Part shown: one piece after another, positions 52,155 to 61,703 of the stretch
Position numbering within the stretch: the first letter of the stretch is position 1
Layout: the number at the start of each line of letters is the position of its first letter
Assembly (NCBI GenBank): GCA_946478305.1
Contig: CAMLBO010000003.1
Span: 1 to 64,000 of the forward strand
Direction of reading: 5' to 3'
DNA length: 64,000 nt
Source of the DNA: an uncultured Enterobacterales bacterium
GTDB taxonomy: Bacteria > Pseudomonadota > Gammaproteobacteria > Enterobacterales > Enterobacteriaceae
Notes under the pieces: model-generated
The model's input: the letters and a program-made list of their open reading frames with translations, nothing else
What the model was told of the DNA's origin: nothing
Database searches by the model: none
Translations under genes and position numbers: made by a program

Positions 52155-53438
52155 TTAATGGCGGCTAATTAAGGTCGGCGTTATAAAAATGACCAATTCA
52201 CGGCGTTTCATACTTTTTGTTTGCTGTTTGAATAAAGATCCCACGCCGGGGATGTCACCTAACAACGGCACTTTGTTTTCTGTGTTCTGATTATGACGCT
52301 GAAAAATACCTCCCAGCACGATAGTTTCTCCGTCTTTGACGGTCACCTGAGTTTTAATTTCCTGCTTATCGATAGCCAGTGCTTCGCCTTCGGCCTGTTT
52401 GATTGAGCGACCTGGCATGTTCTGACTGATTTGCAGCGCCAGGGTAATGTCTCCGTTACGCTGGATTTTTGGAGTGACTTCCATTCCCAGCACCGCTTCT
52501 TTAAATTCTATCGACGTACTGCCGCTGGCACCGCTGGAAACCTGATAAGGGATCTCGGTTCCCTGTTTGATACTGGCAGTTTGCATATGGGCAGTCAGCA
52601 AACGTGGGCTGGCAATAATATCCACCTGGTCTTCCTGCTCCAGCGCCGTGAGTTCCAGATCCAGTATGCGTCCACTGATATGGGCCAGATTGAATCCCGC
52701 CGTGGCAATGGGGTTATCAACCGGCAATCCCATGCTGAAATTATTCATCCTGACCGTTCTGGTAATCGGATTGTCTCCATTAAACCCCCAACGTACCCCC
52801 AGCTCACGCAAGCTCTCGCTGCTCATGGTGACAATATGGGCTGCCAGCTGTACCTGCTGTAATGGCAAATCCATCTCTTTTACCCAAGGCGCGATGGTGT
52901 CAAGCGCCTGACGAGTATCGCGGATCAAGAGCGTATTGGTACGGGCGTCCGCGGTAGCATGACCTTTATCAGAGAGCAAGGTGCCCTTCTGAGCATTCAG
53001 GCTCGCCGCCGTTTCTGTCGCATCCGCATACTGTAAAGCCAGGGTGAGGCTATCCAGTGGGCGCTGCTGCAGTTCCCGTTCACTCTCTTCCTTTTGCTTT
53101 TGCAGTTGAATAGCGGGATCAATTTGCGGAAATATCATCAACACATTGCCCTGCTGCCGGCCGGTCAGTTTGCCCATTTGCAAGATGATATCCATAGCCT
53201 GCTGCCAGGGAACCGCCGCCAGCCGGACGCTGATTTTCCCCTCCACACCGGGCGAAGTGACCAAATTCATCTGTCGCTGATCGGCCAGAGCCTGCAGAAT
53301 GACGGTCAGCGGAGTATCATGAAACTCCAGGGTCACAGGCTTAAGTGCAGCCTCTGGCGTTGCCGCCAGACATGAACCACTCAGTAACAGTAAAGCGGAC
53401 AGTGCCACACTCCACCCTGCTCTTATGACTTTCATCAT
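52155..53438 (-). CDS. hofQ: Secretin-like DNA uptake porin HofQ
   Basis: 427-residue outer-membrane secretin of the type IV pilus/competence PilQ-ComE group, used in E. coli relatives for uptake of DNA as nutrient. Signal peptide (cleavage near GSCLA-AT), N-terminal secretin domains (about 28-190), C-terminal secretin core (about 200-427) with VTVKDGETIVLGGIF and VPLLGDIPGVGSLFK. Last gene of the hofM-hofN-hofOP-hofQ run on this strand. Confidence 0.93.
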   Translation of the reverse strand: MMKVIRAGWSVALSALLLLSGSCLAATPEAALKPVTLEFHDTPLTVILQALADQRQMNLVTSPGVEGKISVRLAAVPWQQAMDIILQMGKLTGRQQGNVLMIFPQIDPAIQLQKQKEESERELQQRPLDSLTLALQYADATETAASLNAQKGTLLSDKGHATADARTNTLLIRDTRQALDTIAPWVKEMDLPLQQVQLAAHIVTMSSESLRELGVRWGFNGDNPITRTVRMNNFSMGLPVDNPIATAGFNLAHISGRILDLELTALEQEDQVDIIASPRLLTAHMQTASIKQGTEIPYQVSSGASGSTSIEFKEAVLGMEVTPKIQRNGDITLALQISQNMPGRSIKQAEGEALAIDKQEIKTQVTVKDGETIVLGGIFQRHNQNTENKVPLLGDIPGVGSLFKQQTKSMKRRELVIFITPTLISRH

Positions 53439-53480
53439 CTTTTTTCCTTTCCCTGGAAGACTATCGACTGAAATCCGGAA

Positions 53481-54353
53481 CTACCGGGCCAACGCCAGCG
53501 TATGCTGTTTTTCCGCACAGGGCGGGCGCAGTAAATTGAACATAACCTGCCTGTTTTCGACAGCCGCTACCTGCCAGCCGGATGAATCATCGCGCCATCC
53601 TGCTTTGACGGGCTGCCAACCGCGCCCCGGCCATAACATCCAGCCCTGCTGATGTAGACCATCGCCAATAACACCGCCCAGGATCACGTTCATGAAGACG
53701 TTGCTGTTCTCTGAACAGACTTCAAGATCCCTGGCAGAAAAGGGATCCCGGTTAATCCCTTCAACCACAGGGGCTGGCGTGAAGGCCGAGGAACGGAGCG
53801 GTTCTGCGGCCAAAGAGAGCGTGATGTGAAGCAAAGGCTTCTCAGTATGGAGCTGTAATTGCCCTAATACCGGTGCCGACGGTTCATTGAGTAATCCTCT
53901 CAGTAGCACCAGCAAGCCTTTAAAATCCGCGATCAGCGTCAGGCTTCCCCGCTCTTCATGCTGATTACCAGACACCGGTTCGATAGCCCGCGCCTCCGGC
54001 TGCCACTGTAAAAGTGTGCCAGCTGACTGACGCAACGGTCCGGCGATTTTATCTACCAGCGGCATACGCGTTGTCTTGTCCGTTATTAAAAGCGCCCTTT
54101 CCCGCAACAGGTCATTTAGCGAAGGTTGGAGCAATAAACGTCTCTGTTGATTTATGACGTTTTGCTGCAGAGTGTCTGCCTCTTGCTGACCTTGCTCTAG
54201 CTGCTGCAGAGCAGTTTTCAGCATCGCAAGATAGAGCACCCCGAACAGACACAATCCACCCGCGATCAACAAAGCCCATTGCTGCCACCTTGGCCTCTCC
54301 ATCATTTGGCTGAAAAGACGTGAAAACACATTCTCCACTGTAAGCTCCTTCAC
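53481..54353 (-). CDS. HofO-HofP fusion (PilO-like plus PilP-like)
   Basis: 290-residue single open frame standing where E. coli has two genes, hofO (146) and hofP (134). The N-terminal part has one membrane segment (about 25-45) and a coiled coil followed by a PilO-like fold up to about 185. The C-terminal part from about 197 has the PilP/HofP hallmark NRDPF, conserved cysteines and GVIGDG, and lacks its own signal peptide or membrane anchor. It would form part of the inner-membrane platform linking HofM/HofN to the secretin HofQ. Start overlaps hofN stop (ATGA). Confidence 0.8.
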   Translation of the reverse strand: MKELTVENVFSRLFSQMMERPRWQQWALLIAGGLCLFGVLYLAMLKTALQQLEQGQQEADTLQQNVINQQRRLLLQPSLNDLLRERALLITDKTTRMPLVDKIAGPLRQSAGTLLQWQPEARAIEPVSGNQHEERGSLTLIADFKGLLVLLRGLLNEPSAPVLGQLQLHTEKPLLHITLSLAAEPLRSSAFTPAPVVEGINRDPFSARDLEVCSENSNVFMNVILGGVIGDGLHQQGWMLWPGRGWQPVKAGWRDDSSGWQVAAVENRQVMFNLLRPPCAEKQHTLALAR

Positions 54354-54898
54354 AAAACACCGGGCTGCTGTACAAGCCGCAACTGCACGGCAAAGTGAAA
54401 GCTTTGAGCAGGTAAGCGTTGAATATCGAGCAGTCGGACGTCACTGAATAAGGCATCTTCTTTCAGTACCTGAGCGAACGTCATGATCGCCTGATATGCC
54501 GCACTTTCACCGCGCAGCTGAATGCGCCCATCTGGCTCGCCGCTAAGTTCAGTCAACCACACATTGTCTGGAATATGCCCGGCCATGGAGGTCAGCAGTG
54601 AGAGATATCCCAAACTCCGGTTTCGCCGCTGATCATATTCTCTGGCCGCACGTTGCAAATCATGCAGTTGCTGTGTCGTGTCACTGACTTTTTTAAGCTG
54701 CAGGGTCAGCCGGGTCTGGCTGTCGGTCAGCATCAGCATGTCGCTGTGTTGAACCTGCAGCGCATGCTGTGTGGTGAGGCACCAGAGAAACATCAGCGTA
54801 ACTGCCAGCGTTATGAACACGATAATATTTCGCAGCCATCGCCGCTGCTGTTGGCGTAACCGGGTGCTGCGCCAGGGCAGTAAATTTACGTACAGCAT
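54350..54898 (-). CDS. hofN: HofN, PilN-like assembly protein
   Basis: 182-residue inner-membrane protein. The cytoplasmic N-terminus MLYVNLLPWRSTR is the conserved PilN peptide that docks into PilM. One membrane segment (about 24-44), then a coiled coil and a ferredoxin-like periplasmic domain. ATG shares one base with the hofM stop; its own stop overlaps the next gene by four bases. Confidence 0.9.
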   Translation of the reverse strand: MLYVNLLPWRSTRLRQQQRRWLRNIIVFITLAVTLMFLWCLTTQHALQVQHSDMLMLTDSQTRLTLQLKKVSDTTQQLHDLQRAAREYDQRRNRSLGYLSLLTSMAGHIPDNVWLTELSGEPDGRIQLRGESAAYQAIMTFAQVLKEDALFSDVRLLDIQRLPAQSFHFAVQLRLVQQPGVL

Positions 54899-55746
54899 CA
54901 GTGATCCTCCGGGCGCAGTGCCAAACCGGTGGCAAGAGCAAACACACCAGGATTAGCAGGAAGAGGCGGGGAGAGTTGTCCTATCGCCGTCAGGGGAGAC
55001 CAGCCCAGAACACCTGCTGGTAACGCCTCCTGATTCACGCTGCTGAACAGGCAAGCCGCATCACATAACTTCGATGCCCGGTACTGTTCACGGGCCCGAA
55101 GCATGAGTTGCGAGATATCACCAACTTCACCCGCCTCAAACACACCGAACTGGAAGGGTAATCCGTGCGGCGAAGCCCACAGCCACCCCTCGTCCAGGCG
55201 GTGCAGTAACAGAGATTCAGCGCTGACACCGGCGGCACTGGCTGCTAGCTGTAATGCACAGGGCGCTAACTCAAAGACCTCCGGGAAAAGCCGTGACTTA
55301 GCCAGGCAATGCTGCCACTGCTGGATTTCATGCTGCCTTGCCGCCGTCACAATAATATTTTTGTCGCCACAGGGGTCGGTCCGGTAGTCCATCACCAGTT
55401 GCTCAACGCTCAGAGGAAAATGTCGGGCAGCACTCGATAGCAGGAAGGCGCTGCGGGTGGCCCCGCGGAGGCGGGGATCCGGCTGGGGAAGCACGTGTTG
55501 CATAACCCGTTGGGCAGGAAGAGAGACCCGCAGTGAGATCTTCGCCGGCAAGGTATTGCGCCAGACAGATAAAATAGCGGAAAGCGGCTCACTCTCATGT
55601 AAAATCCCCCCGCGCAGCGTGAGGGCCGGTAACGGGTGGTGCCACCAGTGCCGTAATTGCCAGCCGTGACGGCGTCGCTGAACCGCGATCGCCCGGGCAA
55701 AACCGGCTTGAATATCCAGGCCTACCTGCCATGCTTGTAGTCGCAT
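54898..55746 (-). CDS. hofM: HofM, PilM-like assembly protein
   Basis: 282-residue cytoplasmic, actin-fold PilM-type protein (E. coli 259). It starts MRLQAWQVGLDIQAGFARAIAVQRRR, with the first phosphate-loop-like strand. It binds the HofN N-terminus in PilM/PilN-type systems. First gene of the hof run, divergent from mrcA. Confidence 0.88.
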   Translation of the reverse strand: MRLQAWQVGLDIQAGFARAIAVQRRRHGWQLRHWWHHPLPALTLRGGILHESEPLSAILSVWRNTLPAKISLRVSLPAQRVMQHVLPQPDPRLRGATRSAFLLSSAARHFPLSVEQLVMDYRTDPCGDKNIIVTAARQHEIQQWQHCLAKSRLFPEVFELAPCALQLAASAAGVSAESLLLHRLDEGWLWASPHGLPFQFGVFEAGEVGDISQLMLRAREQYRASKLCDAACLFSSVNQEALPAGVLGWSPLTAIGQLSPPLPANPGVFALATGLALRPEDH

Positions 55747-55867
55747 CTTCGCCCAATCTCCATAGGGTCAAGTTAAGAAAAGAACGTATCCATGTCGTAG
55801 GCTTGCCTTTATACTACCGCGCGGTTGTTTATAAACTGCCCAATTGACACTAAATGGGAAATCTCAG

Positions 55868-58426
55868 GTGAAGTTCGTAAAGTATTTTTTGATTCTTGCA
55901 CTGTGTTGCATTTTGCTGGGAGCAGCCTCGATATTTGGCTTGTACAAATATATCGAGCCGCAGCTACCCGACGTGGCCACGCTCAAAGACGTGCGCTTGC
56001 AAACACCCATGCAGGTTTACAGTGCTGAAGGCGATTTAATCGCCCAATATGGCGAAAAACGCCGTATCCCTCTTAAACTTGACCAAATCCCGCCGGAAAT
56101 GGTGCATGCCTTCATTGCTACTGAAGACAGCCGTTTTTATGAACATCATGGCGTTGATCCGATCGGTATTTTCCGCGCAGCCTCAGTTGCTCTGGTCTCC
56201 GGCCATGCTTCTCAGGGTGCCAGTACCATTACTCAACAGCTGGCACGTAACTTCTTCCTGAGTCCGGAACGTACGCTGACGCGCAAAATCAAAGAAGCGT
56301 TTCTGGCTATCCGCATCGAACAGATGATGACCAAGGATGAGATCCTTGAGTTGTATCTCAATAAGATCTACCTCGGCTACCGTGCTTATGGCGTGGGGGC
56401 TGCGGCGCAGGTCTATTTCGGTAAGGATGTCAGCCAGCTCACACTCAGTGAGATGGCCGTGATTGCCGGTTTGCCGAAGGCACCTTCAACGTTCAACCCG
56501 CTTTATTCCCATGACCGCTCTCTGGCGCGTCGCAACACCGTCCTGTCCCGTATGCTTGATGAGAAATACATTACGCAGGCGCAGTACGATGAGGCACGTG
56601 CCGAGCCTCTGGTGGCCAACTATCATGCCCCGCATATTGAGTTTTCTGCGCCCTACCTGACCGAAATGGTTCGCCAGGAAATGGTGAAGCGTTATGGCGA
56701 CAACGCCTACAACGACGGCTACAAGGTTTACACCACCATCACTAAGAAAACCCAGTTGGCGGCTCAGGAAGCTCTGCGTACCAATGTGTTGAATTACGAC
56801 ATGCGCCACGGCTACCGTGGGCCGTCCAATCAGCTGTGGAAAGTGGGTGAAACGCCTTGGAGCGAGGACAAAATTGTCCAGTCATTAAAAACGTTGCCGG
56901 TCTATGGTCCGCTGTTCCCTGCTGTAGTGACACAGATTGATGGAGATCAGGCGACAGCCACCATGGCTAACCGCGCGGTCATTTCCCTGCCGTTCAGCGG
57001 AATGCGCTGGGCACGTCCTTACCGCTCAGACAACAGCCAGGGACCTACACCGAAGAAAGTCTCTGACGTGGTCCAGCCAGGTCAGCAGATCTGGGTACGC
57101 AAGGTTGGCGATGTCTGGTGGCTGGCGCAGGTTCCTGATGTGAACTCAGCCATTGTCTCGCTGAACCCGAATGACGGTGCAGTTGAAGCCCTGGTCGGTG
57201 GTTTTGACTTTAACCAGAGCAAATTCAACCGTGCAACACAGGCGCTGCGTCAGCTTGGGTCGAACATCAAACCTTTCCTGTATACCGCTGCGATGGACAA
57301 AGGTCTGACGCTGGCGACCATCCTCAACGATATGCCCATTACCCGTTGGGATGCAGGTGCCGGTCAGGACTGGCGTCCGAAAAACTCACCTCCGACCTAT
57401 GCTGGCCCAATCCGTCTGCGTCAGGGACTGGGCGAGTCGAAAAACGTGGTGATGGTGCGTGCGATGCGTGCAATGGGCGTCGATTACGCCGCAGAATATC
57501 TGCTGCGCTTTGGCTTCCCGGCAGCCAATATTGTTCATTCGGAGTCACTGGCGTTAGGTTCAGCGTCCTTCACGCCTCTGCAAGTCGTTCGTGGCTACGC
57601 CGCGCTGACTAACGGCGGCTACCTGGTCGACCCTTACTTCATCACCAAAATCGTTGATGAGTCAGGTCAGGTTCAGTTTGAAGCCAAACCTAAAATTGCC
57701 TGCCGTAACTGTAATATTCCGGTGATTTATGGTGATTCTCAAAAATCAGCGGTGCTCTCAGATGACAACGTCGAGAACGTCGCCGTTTCCAGCGAAGGCA
57801 ATAACAACAACAGCGTGCCTATGCCACAGCTTGAACAGGTTCCCGCGGGCCAGACGCAGCAGGACGGTGATCAGCAGTACGCGCCGCACGTGATCAGTAC
57901 GCCGCTGTCGTTCCTCATCAGTGATGCCATGAACACTAACATCTTCGGCGAACCAGGCTGGATGGGTACGGGCTGGCGTGCAGGTCGTGATCTCAAACGT
58001 CATGATATTGGTGGTAAAACCGGCACGACCAACAGTTCAAAAGATGCCTGGTTCTCTGGCTATGGTCCGAACGTAGTGACCTCTGTATGGATTGGCTTTG
58101 ACGATCATCGTCGTGACCTTGGCCGTACAACGGCATCAGGCGTTATTCCTGATCAGATCTCAGGTGCGGAAGGCGGTGCGAAGAGTGCTCAGCCAGCCTG
58201 GGATGACTACATGAAAGCCGTGCTGGAAGGCGTACCGGAACAGAAACAAACCCCACCACCGGGTATTGTGACGGTCACCATCGATAAGCAAACCGGCAAG
58301 CTTTCTGATGGCGGTGGCGCAAGTCGCCCTGAGTATTTCATTGAGGGCACCCAACCGACAGAACATGCTGTTCACGAAGTGGGTACCACCCTGATGGACA
58401 ACGGCCAGGCGCACGAGCTGTTCTGA
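55868..58426 (+). CDS. mrcA: Penicillin-binding protein 1A
   Basis: Bifunctional class A PBP, 852 residues, inner membrane with periplasmic domains. Membrane anchor about 6-28. Glycosyltransferase domain (about 55-230) with EDSRFYEHHGVDPIGIFRA and QGASTITQQLARNFFLS. Transpeptidase domain with SxxK in GSNIKPFLYT (about 465), SKN in GESKNVVM and KTG in GGKTGTTN (about 716). I set the start at the GTG at 55868, which gives the exact family N-terminus MKFVKYFLI; an in-frame ATG eight codons earlier is less likely. Divergent from hofM. Confidence 0.97.
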   Translation: MKFVKYFLILALCCILLGAASIFGLYKYIEPQLPDVATLKDVRLQTPMQVYSAEGDLIAQYGEKRRIPLKLDQIPPEMVHAFIATEDSRFYEHHGVDPIGIFRAASVALVSGHASQGASTITQQLARNFFLSPERTLTRKIKEAFLAIRIEQMMTKDEILELYLNKIYLGYRAYGVGAAAQVYFGKDVSQLTLSEMAVIAGLPKAPSTFNPLYSHDRSLARRNTVLSRMLDEKYITQAQYDEARAEPLVANYHAPHIEFSAPYLTEMVRQEMVKRYGDNAYNDGYKVYTTITKKTQLAAQEALRTNVLNYDMRHGYRGPSNQLWKVGETPWSEDKIVQSLKTLPVYGPLFPAVVTQIDGDQATATMANRAVISLPFSGMRWARPYRSDNSQGPTPKKVSDVVQPGQQIWVRKVGDVWWLAQVPDVNSAIVSLNPNDGAVEALVGGFDFNQSKFNRATQALRQLGSNIKPFLYTAAMDKGLTLATILNDMPITRWDAGAGQDWRPKNSPPTYAGPIRLRQGLGESKNVVMVRAMRAMGVDYAAEYLLRFGFPAANIVHSESLALGSASFTPLQVVRGYAALTNGGYLVDPYFITKIVDESGQVQFEAKPKIACRNCNIPVIYGDSQKSAVLSDDNVENVAVSSEGNNNNSVPMPQLEQVPAGQTQQDGDQQYAPHVISTPLSFLISDAMNTNIFGEPGWMGTGWRAGRDLKRHDIGGKTGTTNSSKDAWFSGYGPNVVTSVWIGFDDHRRDLGRTTASGVIPDQISGAEGGAKSAQPAWDDYMKAVLEGVPEQKQTPPPGIVTVTIDKQTGKLSDGGGASRPEYFIEGTQPTEHAVHEVGTTLMDNGQAHELF

Positions 58427-58441
58427 TGAGGTAAAAGAAGT

Positions 58442-58482
58442 AAAAAAAGCCGGTCGTGCATTTATGCAGACCGGCTTTTTTA
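58442..58482. terminator. Bidirectional terminator between mrcA and nudE
   Basis: AAAAAGCCGGTC / GACCGGCTTTTTT hairpin with a 13-base loop, between convergent mrcA and nudE. Confidence 0.88.
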
Positions 58483-58522
58483 TTGCAAAGATTCGGGAGG
58501 TATCATCCGCAGGAACAAACCG

Positions 58523-59080
58523 CTACAGGGCGCTACGCATTAGAAAATCGCGGGCGAGGAACAGTGCGCTGACATTTCTGGCCTCGTTGAAATCTGGCTC
58601 GTTAAGCAGTTCCATCATGCGGGCAATCGGCCAGCGGGTTTGCGGCAAGGGCTCCGGTTCATCCCCTTCCAGACTTTGCGGATAGAGCCCCTTGGCGATA
58701 ACGATATTCATGCGGCTGGAAAAGTACGACGGTGCCATGGTCAGCTGCGCCAGGAAATCAAAGTGCTGAGCCCCATAACCCACCTCTTCCATCAGCTCGC
58801 GGTTGGCAGCCTCAAGCACGCTTTCGCCTGGGTCGATCAGCCCTTTAGGAAAACCCAGTTCATAGCTGTCGATACCCACGGCATACTCATGTATCAGTAG
58901 CACGTCATCGCCAATCACCGGGACAATCAGCACGGCTTCACGATTAGACGGCCGCATACGCTCATACACGCGCTGTACACCGTTACTGAAAGTGAGATCT
59001 ACCGACTCGATGGTGAACAAGCGTGAACTCGCTACCGTTTCTACTTTCTGGATCTCAGGTTTTTGCAGGCGCTTATCCAT
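58523..59080 (-). CDS. nudE: ADP compounds hydrolase NudE
   Basis: Nudix hydrolase of 185 residues that cleaves ADP-ribose, NADH and diadenosine compounds in E. coli. A complete Nudix box (G-x5-E-x7-RE-x2-EE-x-G) runs over about 99-121, with GLIDPGESVLEAANREL then MEEVGYG. Convergent with mrcA and divergent from igaA. Confidence 0.95.
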   Translation of the reverse strand: MDKRLQKPEIQKVETVASSRLFTIESVDLTFSNGVQRVYERMRPSNREAVLIVPVIGDDVLLIHEYAVGIDSYELGFPKGLIDPGESVLEAANRELMEEVGYGAQHFDFLAQLTMAPSYFSSRMNIVIAKGLYPQSLEGDEPEPLPQTRWPIARMMELLNEPDFNEARNVSALFLARDFLMRSAL

Positions 59081-59453
59081 GGGTTCCCCAATTTATTGTT
59101 CACCGAATATCGGTGTCGCAATGGGTTTCAATTCATTGTCACTTGAAGGCATTGTGCGTTAATGCGAACCTTTATCGCAATATTTGTGCGACATAAATTA
59201 GGTAACATCAGCATCTGCCGGAGAGTGTTGGGCGCGGGTTATTGACCGGCCTCTCAAATTCGGTAAAAAACCTTTAACAAAAAGCGAAGCATATAAAAAT
59301 AGGATTATACCGATACCCGTCGCATCGCGAATATTGGTATGATCAAAAGTGGCTCTTTTTGCTAAATAAATAAGCGAAACAAGTAAGCGAAATAGCTATT
59401 TTAAATATGTCTTTCCAACGCGTCGACATCAGTCATCTTAGTCAGGGGATCGG
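59081..59453. promoter_or_regulatory. nudE-igaA divergent control region
   Basis: 373 bp without a gene, A/T-rich. A 9-bp inverted repeat ATACCGATA (59307-59315) / TATTGGTAT (59332-59340), one mismatch, lies about 115 bp before igaA and may be an operator. No clear sigma-70 promoter could be fixed by eye. Confidence 0.4.
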
Positions 59454-61598
59454 ATGAGCACAGTAGTCGTTACACTATTTTTATTGTGTATCACCGTCAT
59501 TGCCGCAGGGGTTTTCTTCTGGTTTATCGTGCGACGTCGTAACACGACGGCTTCCAGCGTTCATTTTACCAAACCTAATCAACGAAAACTGACGCAACAG
59601 GAACGCGACGCGGTTGAGCAATACCTGCGCCAAAACGAAAAGCTCAGCCAGACCCCCATCACTCATCGCAGTGATCTGATGGTTCTGCGCGACAACCTCA
59701 CGCTGATCCCTAAAAGCGAAAATGTTTATACCATTACCCGGGCTATTACCCGCTACGGCGTTGCCAGCGAAGACCCGAATAAGTGGCGCTACTTCCTTGA
59801 TACCACCGAGATCCATCTGCCCCCGTTCTGGGAACAATATATTGCCCATGAAAACCACGTCGAGTTGATTAAAACCCAGACCGTACCACTGGTGATATCG
59901 CTCAATGGACACTCTCTGGTCGATCACATTTACGAACGAACTACACCAGCCCCTTCAGTTATCCCGACGCCACCTCAGAACGCCTCGATTCGGCATGAGG
60001 AGAGTGAGCATATCCAACTGGTGAAAGTTCGTCATGAAACCCGCGAAGAACATGCCCTGACCCGCTCTAACGGCGTGCGCGAGGCGCTGGCGATTTCAGC
60101 GGTAATGCTGCTGCTGTTTATCACACTGGTTGGCCCGGCGGTGATCCTGCCATGGACTCTGGCGATAGCGGCCGTGCTGCTCGGTTGGGTCGGGTGGCGA
60201 TTACTGGCTGAACGTCTGGGCAAAAACCGCAAAGAGATCCACTGTCTGCGTGGGCAACCTAAACGCTGGGGTCTGTTCGGTGAATCAAAACAGGGCGATA
60301 TCAGCAATATTTCGTTAGGCGCCGTAGACCTGGTCTATCCTCCACATTGGCAGCCTTACATCGGGCGCGATTTAGGGCAACCGACTGACGTCGAACTCTA
60401 TATGAACAGCCACGTGGTCCGTCAGGGAACCTGTCTCTCACTGCATGATGAAGTGAAAAATTTTCCGTTACAGCAGTGGGGGAAAAATTTGGTTCTGGCG
60501 GCCAGTTCGCTGTTGCTGTTATTGATGCTGCTGATTTATGTCCCCCTCGGTTTGCCTCTTAAGCTCAGTATCGCTTGGCTGCAGGGCGCGCAAAGTACCC
60601 AGGTAAACAGCGTCCAGGCGCTGGAAAAAACCCCGCTGCGGGTTGGCGACACTCTGAAGGTTCAGGGCACCGGTATGTGCTACGTACCGCCGGCCACGGC
60701 CAGAACAGTCACTGGTGGGTTTGCACCGTTTGACTGCTCAGGTATTTACTGGAATGAAGCTCAACCACTGCCGATGCCGGAATCAGAGCTTATCGATGCG
60801 GCGACTGCGCTGCTGGCAACGGTCAATACTCAATTGAATCCGGGTAACAGCACCGAACAGAACATCAACCCGCAACTGGCTACTGCCATTGAGAAATCGG
60901 GGATGATTTTGCTGGATGACTTCTCTGATATCGTCTTGAAAACCCAGGCACTTTGTAGCACCAGCGATGACTGCGTCAGGTTGAAAAATGCGCTGGTCAA
61001 TCTGGGCAATACTGATAACTGGGCAACATTGGTAAAACGCGCGAAATCTGGCACGCTCAAAGGTATGAATGTGCTGCTGCGGCCGGTCAGTGCGCAGACG
61101 CTCAGTGAGCTGGTCAATACGGCAACGTCCTCCTTCTTTGCTCATGAAACCCGCCGCGCGGCAGAAGCCCTTAATAGCCCACCACCGGGTGGCTTCCTGA
61201 TCACCAATGACGAAGGTAAGCAGTTAGTCGAACAGCCTGTGCCACCGGTATCGCTATACGCGTATAACCCACTCGGCCAGTGGAAGCAGTTGCAGAATTT
61301 ATCCTCCACGCTGTTACACACGCCGTTTAGTGCGCAGGGGGTGATCACCAGCATCAGCGTTGATGCCAACGGAACGCGCCATATTTCGCTGCATAGCGAA
61401 CCGGACATATCGACGCTGTGGCGTTACCTTGGTACCAGCCTGCTGTTGTTACTATTGATTGGTTGCCTGCTCGCCAACAGCGTCCTGCTGGTGAAGCGCC
61501 GGTTGAAAGATAAGCACCGCATGAATGATATTCAGAATTACTATAACAACTGCTTCAATTCGTCACGGATCACCACACCTGTCCGCAGTCTGGACTGA
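59454..61598 (+). CDS. igaA: Intracellular growth attenuator IgaA (Rcs inhibitor)
   Basis: Inner-membrane protein of 714 residues (E. coli 711) that restrains the Rcs envelope-stress phosphorelay by contact with RcsD and is relieved by RcsF. Hydrophobic segments lie at about 3-24, two close together at about 207-245, one at about 345-365 and one at about 660-682. The large periplasmic part between the last two contains cysteines (GMCYVPP, DCSGIYW, LCSTSDDCV) that can form disulfides. Loss of IgaA is usually lethal when Rcs is intact. Confidence 0.95.
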   Translation: MSTVVVTLFLLCITVIAAGVFFWFIVRRRNTTASSVHFTKPNQRKLTQQERDAVEQYLRQNEKLSQTPITHRSDLMVLRDNLTLIPKSENVYTITRAITRYGVASEDPNKWRYFLDTTEIHLPPFWEQYIAHENHVELIKTQTVPLVISLNGHSLVDHIYERTTPAPSVIPTPPQNASIRHEESEHIQLVKVRHETREEHALTRSNGVREALAISAVMLLLFITLVGPAVILPWTLAIAAVLLGWVGWRLLAERLGKNRKEIHCLRGQPKRWGLFGESKQGDISNISLGAVDLVYPPHWQPYIGRDLGQPTDVELYMNSHVVRQGTCLSLHDEVKNFPLQQWGKNLVLAASSLLLLLMLLIYVPLGLPLKLSIAWLQGAQSTQVNSVQALEKTPLRVGDTLKVQGTGMCYVPPATARTVTGGFAPFDCSGIYWNEAQPLPMPESELIDAATALLATVNTQLNPGNSTEQNINPQLATAIEKSGMILLDDFSDIVLKTQALCSTSDDCVRLKNALVNLGNTDNWATLVKRAKSGTLKGMNVLLRPVSAQTLSELVNTATSSFFAHETRRAAEALNSPPPGGFLITNDEGKQLVEQPVPPVSLYAYNPLGQWKQLQNLSSTLLHTPFSAQGVITSISVDANGTRHISLHSEPDISTLWRYLGTSLLLLLLIGCLLANSVLLVKRRLKDKHRMNDIQNYYNNCFNSSRITTPVRSLD

Positions 61599-61703
61599 CG
61601 GCTTTTTGCCTTATCAGGCACTGTGCTACCCTAAAGCCCTCCCCTGCTATTAAAATTCGCTCCCTGCGGTGGCTTGCCACCCGCGGGGCGTTATGGAGTC
61701 TGC

